Part shown: positions 56,052 to 64,000 of the stretch, one piece after another
How positions within the stretch are numbered: the first letter of the stretch is position 1
How the letters are laid out: every line of letters begins with the position of its first letter
Origin: Gambelia wislizenii
Lineage: Eukaryota > Chordata > Lepidosauria > Squamata > Crotaphytidae
Direction: 5' to 3'
NCBI GenBank assembly: GCA_030847615.1
Contig: JAUMIR010000001.1
Span: 62,199,501 to 62,263,500, forward strand
Length of the DNA stretch: 64,000 nt
Program-made: the position numbers and the translations under genes
Notes under the pieces: generated by a model
Databases searched by the model: none
The model's input: only the letters and a program-made list of their open reading frames with translations
What the model was told of the DNA's origin: nothing

Positions 56052-58021
56052 ACAAATTGCAGTTGCTGAGATTTGCCACTACTGTGGAGCAATCCAGGAA
56101 TTTTTTTTGGGGGGGGGGTTGTTTTGGTTTGGTTTTTGCCTCATATAGGTGAGCTTGAGAATCCGTTCTGTTGCTTACCAACTAGGAAATAATCAGAGCA
56201 GACAACAGAATTGGGTACTAAATGGCCACTTTAATTAACTATTGAACTTTATATATTTATGATTTACAGGAAGGAGGAGCCTACAGTGGGTTTTAGTTTA
56301 AGCAGGGGGTCCCAACCTTCAACCACTCCTGGGTGAAGCACCCAAATTCTGAATGTCACCCATACTTTTGGCTGGACACCCAGTCAGCTGTCAACAAGGG
56401 AGGCCTTCCTAGAGTACTCTCCTGTACCCCATGACATATAGAGAAAAGGTACTGCAGCCTAGTCCCAAGCGTAGTGTTTTCCCCCACCTCTTAGTCCCTA
56501 TGACCTACAAAAGCAAGTCTGGAGTCATCCCTGGGGTGCTCACAATTACTGTTTCTTTAGAATTCCCTCCACCTACCTGCCCTGCTTAACTGCCACACCC
56601 AAGGTCAAAGGTCCAAACTCCATATACAACAGTGCAGGATAATTTTAAAAAAAAAAAACTTCCTGGAAAGGAAGAGAAAATTCCTACCCAGTTCCAGAAG
56701 GTGACCAGTAATTCCCTGCACTGCCTGTAGGGTGGGTGGGTAAGCTGAGCATCACCAAAGAGAGGGAGAATGAAAGTGCAGTGCAGGCTATAAATCCTAC
56801 ATGCCACCAAACCTTCTCAGTGTCTGCTGCTGTGCTCCAGGATGAAACCATAAAACACCCTGCTGGTCTCTATTCCTAGATGCCAGCAAAAATGTCCCCT
56901 CCCCACAGATGTGGATCTAAGATGCTATCAGCTGTCAGTGAGCTTCATGTCTCTTCTCACACTTCATTCATGAAAAAAAGAAAGAATGAAAGCAAACTCA
57001 TTGCCTTGAAGTGCTTAAAGGCCTTGCAAATTAAGGACTAAGCTTTTTCAGAGGGAAGTCATCCCATGGTGTAGAGGGGAAGAGATGGGTGTTCCAGATT
57101 ATGCAAGCCTCAACACTATTCTCAGATGATCAAACACATCCCTTTCCTAGCTTTTTCTCTTGGATGTTTGTGTGTGTTGTGTGGTATGGCGTGTGGTGCT
57201 TAGGGGCATTACTCTTTTTAGAGGCAAGGAACATAAAGAGACAACATGATCAAGATGTTTATGCAACAGTGGAAGAGGGAAATTGGTGCAGCTGGTGAAG
57301 CTACATCATCTATGTCAATATAGGAGTCCAAAAATCTTAATCCAATAATGTGCAATTTCAGAGGAAACAGGGAGAAAGCAGATTGCAAGAAAATAATAGA
57401 TATATGGGTTAAGTTATGAGCGAGGTGAATGAGTGATGTTTCATATATAAATAAGCAGCCAAGATGCCTAGGAGAAAAAAAGAACAGGAAATCTATTGCC
57501 ATGAAGGCTTTAGAGTTATCATTAAATGCCACTGCAACATGGTCCCCCCGAATTGTGTACTGGTAGGACAGCAAATAAATTATCACATCATCCTGCTCTA
57601 AAAGCATGGACCCCCCCATCAGTCTGAGTTAAGGAGAGATTATTATTAGAAGCACAGTACAATATTAGCATTATCAGCAGGGTTTATGAGTCAAGCTGAG
57701 CAATCTGGTTTCCATCTAACGATTCCCAGACTTCCCTTTCCCATTTACAGGCAGACAATCTAAACTGCAAAATAATAAAAAAAAAACCTTTCCAATCACA
57801 ATGGCTTTTCCTGATAAATACTTGTTAATTTTTTTTAAAACCAGCAATGACTCAGTACTGTAGTAATATCTAGACCTCTTCAGTAAGAAAAAGGCAGCTT
57901 CCTTTGATTTACAATTGAGGACACAGGGGAAAGTGCTCATCCCTATTGGTGGAGCCAAAACTAAATATTTACTAACAAATTAAGGATTCCTACTGCTGTG
58001 TTTCCTCCGAATTTGAAAGAA
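56052..58021. other. 2 kb without a recognisable gene
   Basis: A T-run and G-run lie at about 56,101-56,119. Frames (up to 133 codons, minus strand, 57218-57619) show no family motif. Confidence 0.45.
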
Positions 58022-58104
58022 TGGGAGTGTGTCATAGATTCATAGAATCATAGAGTTGGAAGAGACCACGAGGGCCTTCCAGTCCAACCCCCCGCCATCC
58101 AAAA

Positions 58105-58383
58105 TCAAATCATTACTGACAGATGGCCATCCAACCTCCATTTTAAAACCTCCAAAGAAGGAGACTCGACCACACTACAAGGCAGTGTATTCCACTTCCA
58201 AACAGCTCTTAGCATCAGGAAGTTCTTCCTAATGTTTAGGTGGAATCTCCTTTCTTGTAGTTTGAACCCATTGCTCTGTGTCCTCATCGCAGAAAACAAG
58301 CTTGCTCCATCTTCAGTATGACATCCTTTCAAATATTTAAACATAGCTATTATGTCACCTCTTAACCTTCTCTCCCCATGCAA
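58105..58383 (-). pseudogene. CR1 ORF2 C-terminal segment
   Basis: The 92-codon frame encodes GDIIAMFKYLKGCHTEDGAS, FKLQERRFHLNIRKNFLM and LRAVWKWNTLPCSVVESPSL. The same block occurs in the CR1 copies at 22.1 kb (plus) and 33.6 kb (minus), which supports all three calls. Confidence 0.85.
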
Positions 58384-58560
58384 AATATACTCAGCTCCCT
58401 AAGCTTCTCCTCATTGGACATGGCTTCCAGACCACCCACCATCCTGGCCGCCCTCCTCTGGACACATTCCAGCTTCTCTATAGCCTTCTTGAATTATGGT
58501 GCCCAGAACTGGACACAGTATTCCAGGTGAGGTTTGACCAAAGCAAAATAGAGTAGCACT

Positions 58561-58695
58561 GAAGGAGACCTGCTGTGCTTTCTGCAACTGGACTTGTTTA
58601 TCTTGGATTGGCTTTTTAATCATCAGCATGCTTGCGGAAAGCGCGGGATGACTCCTTCCTGAATCTTCGTTTGCCAAAAAAAAAAAAAAAAAATG

Positions 58696-58737
<42 letters not shown>
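58561..58737 (+). mobile_element. Fragment of the RTE-like LINE inserted in CR1
   Basis: GGATTGGCTTTTTAATCATC, CGCGGGATGACTCCTTCCTG and ATCTTCGTTTGCC match the minus strand of 13,500-13,600, the 3' end of the LINE found there. A run of A, GCCAGAG and a long (GA)n follow, up to 58,737. The CR1 copy at 34.0 kb is uninterrupted at the same place. No TSD was seen. Confidence 0.8.
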
Positions 58738-58739
<2 letters not shown>

Positions 58740-58741
<2 letters not shown>

Positions 58742-60245
58742 CTTTCCTTGATCTAGACACTATACTCCTATTAATGCAGTCCAGAATTGCATTGGCTTTT
58801 TTAGCTGCTACATCACACTGTTAACTCATGTTCCGGTTGTGGTCCACTAAGACTCCTAGATCCTTTTTGCATGTACTTCCCTCAAGCCACGTGCCACCCA
58901 TCCTATATCTGTGCATTTCATTTTTACTGCCCAAGGGTAGTGTCACATTTCTCCCTATTGAAATTAATTTTGTCAGTTTTGGCCCAACTTTCTAATCTGT
59001 TAAGCTCATTGTGAATTCTGATCCTGTCCTCTGAGGTATTTATCTACCCCTCCTAATTTGGTGCCATCTGCAAACTTGATAAGCATGCCCTCTATTCTCT
59101 CATCCAAGTCATTGATAAAGATGTTGGATAGCACTGGGCCCAGGACAGAACCCTGTGGCACCCCACTGGTCACTTATCTCCAGGATGAAGAGGAGCCATT
59201 GGTGACTACCCTTTGGATTCGGCCCATCAATCAATTACAAATCCACCTAACACTCGCATTGTCTAGCCCACACATTACTAGCTTGTTTGCAAGAATATCA
59301 TGGGGGACCTTGTCAAAAGCCTTACTGAAATCAAAATACACTACATCCACAGCATTCCCGTCATCTATCAAGTTTGTAACTCTATTAAAAAAAAAAGAGA
59401 GATAATTTTAGTCTGGCATGACTTGTTTTTGAGAAATTCATGTTGCCTTTTTGTGATCACGGCATTCCTTTCTAAATGCTTACAGACTGTCTGTTTAATT
59501 ATCTGCTCTAGAATTTTTCCTAACATTGATGTCAGACTGACTGGGCAGTAATTATTTGGGTCTTATCCCCCCCCTTTTTAAAGATGGGACAACATTTGCC
59601 CTCTTCCAATCTGCTGGGACTTCTCCTGTTCTGCAGAAATTATTGCCAGTGGATCTGAGATTACTTTCAGATTATTGCCAGTGGATCTGAGATTACTTCT
59701 GCCAGTTTTTTTTTAATACCCTTGGATGTAGTTCATCTGCCCCTGGAGACTTGAATTCATTTATACTGGCCAGGTATTCCTGACCTATCTCTTTATCAAT
59801 TCTGTGCTGTATTTCCCTGACTGTAACATTTCCCCCAAATTGAGCACTATTCCCTCTTTGGGAGAAGACTGAAGCAAAGAAGGTGTTACGTAGTCCTGTC
59901 TTTTCTCTGTCCCGTTAGCCTTTCACCATCTTCTCCATGTAGCGGCACTACTATTTCCTTGTTCTTCCTCTTGCTACGGACATAACCAAAAAAGCCCTTT
60001 TTATTGTTTTTAACCTCTCTAGCAAGCCTGAGCTCCATATGTGCTTTTGCTTTTCTGACTTTTTGCCTACATGAGCTGGCTATTTGTTTAAATTCTTCTT
60101 TGGTGATTTCTCCCTTTTTCCATTTCTTGTACATGTCCTTATTAAGTTTTAGCTCAGTTGAGAGTTCTTTCAACATCCATCCTGATTTCTTTAGAAACAT
60201 CCCCCTTTTCCTCCTCATTGGAATGGTTTGAAGTGGTGCCTTCAA
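58740..60245 (-). pseudogene. CR1 ORF2 linker and reverse transcriptase
   Basis: One frame (59886-60245) carries the linker with ELSTELKLNKDMYKKWKKGE and REVKNNKKGFFGYVRSKRKN. Further left the RT motifs lie in broken frames. The plus-strand sequence at 59,060-59,085 encodes, in reverse, KFADGTKLG. The usual motif is FADD, so the second catalytic aspartate is glycine. The [14 protein letters not shown] block lies near 59,150. Confidence 0.8.
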
Positions 60246-60305
60246 TATCTCACTTTTAAGAAATTCCCATCCCTCATGAACCCCCTTCTCTTTTAGTATT
60301 CCTGA

Positions 60306-61208
60306 CTATGTGTTCACCCCTAGTAATTCCCTAAGTTTTCTGAAATCAGCTTTCTTAAAGTCTAGAATGCATGCCTGACTATGCTTGGCTTCCCGTTCCA
60401 TCTGTATAACAAACTCCAGTAGAACACGGTCACTCCCCACTAAGGGTCCCACCACTTCCACACCATTAACTAGATCATCTCTGTTGATTAGGATCAGATC
60501 TAAAACAGCTGATCCCTTTGTTGCCTCTTCCACCTTCTGGACAATGAAGTTGTCTGCAAGGCAAGTGAGGAATTTGTTGGACCTTAAATTCTTAGCAGAG
60601 TTGGACTTCCAACAAATATCAGGATAGTTGAAATCCCCCATTACTACTACATCTCTCCTTTCTGAATGTGCAGTCATCTGTTCCAGGAAGGCATCATCCA
60701 AGTCCTCAGTTTGCCTTGGAGGCCTGTAGTAGACCCCCACAATGACATCCCTGCAGTTTCTCTCTCCCCTAATTTTTACCCAGATGCTCTCAACCTGACT
60801 CCCAGGATTTAAGTCATGGATCTGTTCACAGGTGTACACATCCTTAACGTTTACTGCTACTCCACCACCCTTCCTGTTTGTTCTGTTTTTCTGAAATAGG
60901 TTATACCCCTCTATTAGTACATTCCAATCATGAGACTCATCCCACCAGGTTTCAATGATGCCTATTATATCATATTTGCTTTGCTGTGCTATGAGTTCAA
61001 GTTCATCCTGTTTATTTCCCATGCGCTGTGCAGTTGTATAGAGACATCTAAGACCATGGGCCATTTTCCCTATCTGCCTTTTAAAAGCTTTATTCCTTCC
61101 ATTGTTGGGTTGTTGTACCATTTGCCTTGTTTTCTTTGTAACATTTGGGCTATTATCTCTAGCAGTCAATGAAGTCCTGCCTTCAATAGTACTGTCTCCC
61201 TCCCACAT
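60306..61208 (-). pseudogene. CR1 ORF2 endonuclease domain (300 codons)
   Basis: This apurinic-like endonuclease would nick the target site. Visible blocks are LRCLYTTAQRMGNKQDELEL, IIGIIETWWDESHDW, GGGVAVNVKD, VIVGVYYRPP, VVVMGDFNYPDICW and SAVLDLILIN. The last catalytic block reads GSDRVLLEF. Family members have GSDH, so the active-site histidine is arginine (CGT, likely from CAT). The frame is open for 300 codons, which is long for such an old element. Confidence 0.88.
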
Positions 61209-61300
61209 ACAACTCAGTTTAAAGCCCTCCTGATAAGATCTTTCAGAGCCTTAGCAAAAACATTCCTGCCAACTGCTGTGAAGTGCAGCCCTTCCCTTGC

Positions 61301-62019
61301 CAGAAGTCCACAAGTATCAAGCATCTGTATGTTGCAAACAGAAAGTTAAACTTTTCAGTCCTTCTCCTTGGATGCATCTTCCCTTGCCTTGCTCTGAGAT
61401 AGCAGTTGGAATACTCTTGGTGACATATGCTTGCATAGCTGGGGATTAATAAGTCCTTTTTTTTTGTCTTTGAGCAGGGATGTGTTCAATACCTCCTTGC
61501 ACAATGTTTCCCTCCACACAGTACAGTGACTGCCAGATGGAGCTAGGTGCAGACCTGCTCTCCAACCCAAACAGCAACTGATTGGCCATCATTAATGACT
61601 GCCATCACAGAGAGAAGCATTATATAGGACCTCAACCCTGCTATTTTACTCAGGTGAGGAAAGCAGCTAGAAAGATGAAGTTGTAGAGGACATGCAATGC
61701 TGTAGGGAAATGTAAAGCACTCCATTACTAGCTAGTGTGCAAAGCAGGGTACTTGACTAGATACCAATTGATTAGTTGATGATTATTGTACTTTTAAATC
61801 CTCCACTAAGTAGAGATCAATCACTGAGTGACAGTGACAGATAGTGGTTTCCACATCAGTGGGGTGGTGAATCTACCCTGAGTTAATAATATATATTTTG
61901 AAAGAGCTGAACCCCATCTGCAAGTAGATTCAGCACCTTTGATAGCTGCTTTGAACTGCCAGCTAAAACATGGAGTGAATTCACTCCTTCACTAACATAG
62001 GTGCCATTAGTTGCCACTG
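61301..62019. other. No gene or recognised repeat
   Basis: Short frames only. Nothing supports a feature. Confidence 0.45.
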
Positions 62020-62200
62020 TTGGTTGTTGTTGTTGTTGTTATTTGACAATCCTAAGGCAACCACGGGTTTTTTTGAGGCTGAGCGTGTATGACTTGCCCA
62101 AGGTCACCGAGTGAGTTTTCATGGCCAAGCAGGGATTCAAAACCCTGGTCTCCAGAGTCAAAGTCCAATACTCAAACCACTATTCCACACTGGCTCCATG
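62020..62200 (-). mobile_element. tRNA-derived SINE
   Basis: In reverse it starts GGAGCCAGTGTGGAATAGTG (tRNA head), with the B-box-like GGTTTTGAATCC, then GACCTTGGGCAAGTCATACA, CTCAGCCTC and TTGCCTTAGGATTGTC. It ends in (CAA)n, seen as TTG units at 62022-62040 on the plus strand. It is the same type as the 17.0-kb SINE. Confidence 0.85.
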
Positions 62201-62309
62201 TTGGATGATGTACAGTATATTTAAAAAATACAATAAAATAACAACCAAAAGCTTGTATATCAAAATATAAAACCACAGCAAAGAATTAAAACGTTGCAGC
62301 ATATCAAAT

Positions 62310-63160
62310 CAACCTGAAACCAGCAAGAAGATGTGATGCAAAGATCTAAAAGCTCTTAAAATGTCCGGGAGAATAAAATGACTTTCATCTGGTACTCAAA
62401 GGGCACAGTGTAGGCATCAGTCACCCCTTTCTGGGGAGGGTTTCATGGATGTTGGTGCCACCACTGAAAAGATTCTCTATCTTGTATTCAGCTCACTGAC
62501 CAATCCTCCTTTGTGGTTGCACCTGAAATAGGCCCCTGGATGTTGATCTTATCTGGGGAATTATGAGACAAACTTGTCCTTCAGGCAATCTGTCCCTTGA
62601 CTTTAGGGCAGTTGTAGGAATCTTGTAGCCCTTCAGATGTTGTTGAATTGCAACTCCCAGCATTCCCCAATGTTGGCTTGCTGGCTGAAGTTGCTGGGAG
62701 TTGGAGTTCACCAAGTTTGGAGGGCTGCATGATTTCCACTCCTGTTTCAGGGCTTTAAAGCTTAAAGCTAGGCCTTTAAAGTGGGCCTGGAAATGGACTG
62801 TCAGCAAGAACAGATTTCAGAACATGAGCATTAAATGATCAACACATTGACCAGTTCCAGCTAACAGCCTAGACACTTGTTTTGAATCAACTGAAGTTTC
62901 CAGTCCTTTTTCAAAGGCAGTCCTATATATTACACAATGAAATAGTCCAAAGAAGAGGCAACTAGGACATTATTCACTATTGTTGTCCAGCTAGGCTTGT
63001 AATGGGTTTATCTGCCTACACTGATGAAAGGTGCCCTGAATTTTACTAAGACCATCTGCAGCAATGATAGATTTAAGAGGAACTATGAACCTGATATTTT
63101 GGGTGACTGCAACCTAGGTAGACGCTGGGTCCCACAGAGTTCTTAGTCTTGCAGTGTGAT
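62310..63160 (+). repeat. Unclassified reptilian repeat, later part
   Basis: CCACTGAAAAGATTCTCTAT, CCCCTGGATGTTGATCTTAT, GGGCTTTAAAGCTTAAAGCT and TTTTGAATCAACTGAAGTTT follow the order I remember for a repeat common in squamates. The earlier part of the family is at 27.6-28.0 kb. A MITE is nested at 62622-62732. Right boundary approximate. Confidence 0.5.
62622..62732. mobile_element. Small fold-back MITE nested in the repeat
   Basis: TTGTAGCCCTTCAGATGTTG and GCAACTCCCAGCA at the left pair with GCTGGGAGTTGGAGTTCACC and GGAGGGCTGCATGA at the right. The CAACTCCCAGCA stem belongs to a MITE type common in squamates. Confidence 0.65.
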
Positions 63161-64000
63161 CACCTCTTCCATTACTGATTCCTCCGTATGTCAGCTACCC
63201 TAGAGAGGGAATTTCAGCCATTCTGGAAACATTCGACAGTAGCTAGTTCAGTAGCAGACTGAATTTCAGTTTTATATATTCTAGGGAATTACACCCCTGA
63301 ATACATTTATAAAGAACATTAAATTGCATAGTATCTGGGTCCACAATGTCCAAAAATGAAATTGTTTCCAAACCTGAGACAAACCTCTCATTCACCCACT
63401 TGTTGAGGGTGGACTTTGGTTTACTTCAGCAGCAGGATGGATTGTCATAGAATAAATAAGAATGATTTCCCATTCCCATATCTGGCATTATCTCTTCACT
63501 GAAAATCCAATTGGCTCAGGGTATTTGTGACAGCAGATGCAGATTGGATAAGCAGGTACAAAACATCCTGTCTTTGTTATACTTACTATGTAAACTGATT
63601 GAAATAAGTATAGGACTAATAAACAGAAAGACTCACTTGATGTTTGGCTGTTAAGCACAATGTATGTAGCAAAATTTGTATGGGCAACCTGAATGTTTGT
63701 CAGAATGCAAAGAAATGGATTTTAAATGGCCATCAGTTCAGCTGAATTAAGTAGCTTCCTGATAACACAAACATTTGGTGAACACATGCATGTAAAGGTT
63801 CATTAGGTCCCATCAATGCCTAAGAAATCACCATGTAGCCTTACATTTCTCTAGATAACATTATAGGTCTGTGAGGCATTTAAGACAAATGAAGAAAACA
63901 GAAGAACACTGCAATGAATTCTTATACTGTAATTACAATTCCCAGCACAAAGTGTATCAGGAATACCTGACACTGTATCCACACATAAAGCAAGCAGTTG
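63161..64000. other. No gene or recognised repeat
   Basis: Intergenic to the window end. No frame over 60 codons with a motif. Confidence 0.45.

Larger units (their letters stand above)
58022..61300 (-). mobile_element. Long CR1 LINE covering most of ORF2
   Basis: The 3' end is at about 58,022 (TCATAGAATCATAGAGTTGG in reverse). ORF2 runs leftward from about 61.2 kb: endonuclease, linker, RT, C-terminal domain. The 5' end is not defined but ORF1 was not seen. A short LINE fragment is inserted at 58561-58737. This is the most complete CR1 copy of the window, with many frame breaks. Confidence 0.9.

Noticed and set aside
57218..57619. 133-codon minus-strand frame
   Set aside because: Hydrophobic, AT-driven composition with no start context, domain or neighbour support.

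Overview
The window looks like transposon-rich intergenic DNA from a squamate reptile, most likely a lizard. The evidence is the repeat mix: many 5'-truncated CR1 LINEs, RTE/BovB-like LINEs, tRNA-derived SINEs, Tc1/mariner elements and MITEs, LTR pieces, a Ty1/copia element and two Ngaro-type tyrosine-recombinase retrotransposons. The species assignment rests on recognised repeat types, not on a marker gene. I found no host protein-coding gene, tRNA, rRNA or CRISPR array. Every long reading frame I could explain belongs to a mobile element, and all of these are broken.

Layout. 0.6-6 kb: a decayed Ngaro-type element (minus) with gag, reverse transcriptase (RT), RNase H and tyrosine recombinase (YR) remnants. 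6-15 kb: an unclassified repeat, a Tigger-like MITE, a 2-kb LINE with a 14-bp target-site duplication (TSD), a hairpin cluster, and an RTE-like LINE with a 5' inversion and a 12-bp TSD. 15.6-32 kb: MITEs, CR1 and SINE fragments. Two of the MITEs carry a CCAAT / YY1-like ATG / GTAAGT module, and a third relative at 55 kb keeps the CCAAT and YY1-like parts. 33-36 kb: a long CR1 (minus) split by an 873-bp solo LTR with a 5-bp TSD. 36.6-42.0 kb: a structurally complete but inactivated Copia retrotransposon whose primer-binding site matches the anticodon arm of initiator tRNA-Met. 43.8-44.4 kb: an RTE LINE tail. 45.2-50 kb: a better preserved Ngaro-type element (minus) with gag, RT, RNase H, YR and an SGNH hydrolase. 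50.6-51.3 kb: an LTR with a tRNA-Leu primer site. 52.1-53.4 kb: a DD34D mariner with TA ends. 55.7-56.0 kb: a 329-bp palindrome with two 159-bp arms. 58.0-61.3 kb: a long CR1 with endonuclease and RT regions. 62-63 kb: a SINE and nested repeats.

How the parts relate. The genes belong to element life cycles, not to a host pathway. Copia gag-pol would have served capsid assembly, proteolysis, integration and reverse transcription. The Ngaro set would have combined RT/RNase H with a recombinase in place of an integrase, plus a hydrolase of unclear role. The RTE-like LINE and the tRNA SINEs share a 3' tail, which fits SINE mobilisation by that LINE. Boundaries marked approximate were judged by eye without alignment software.
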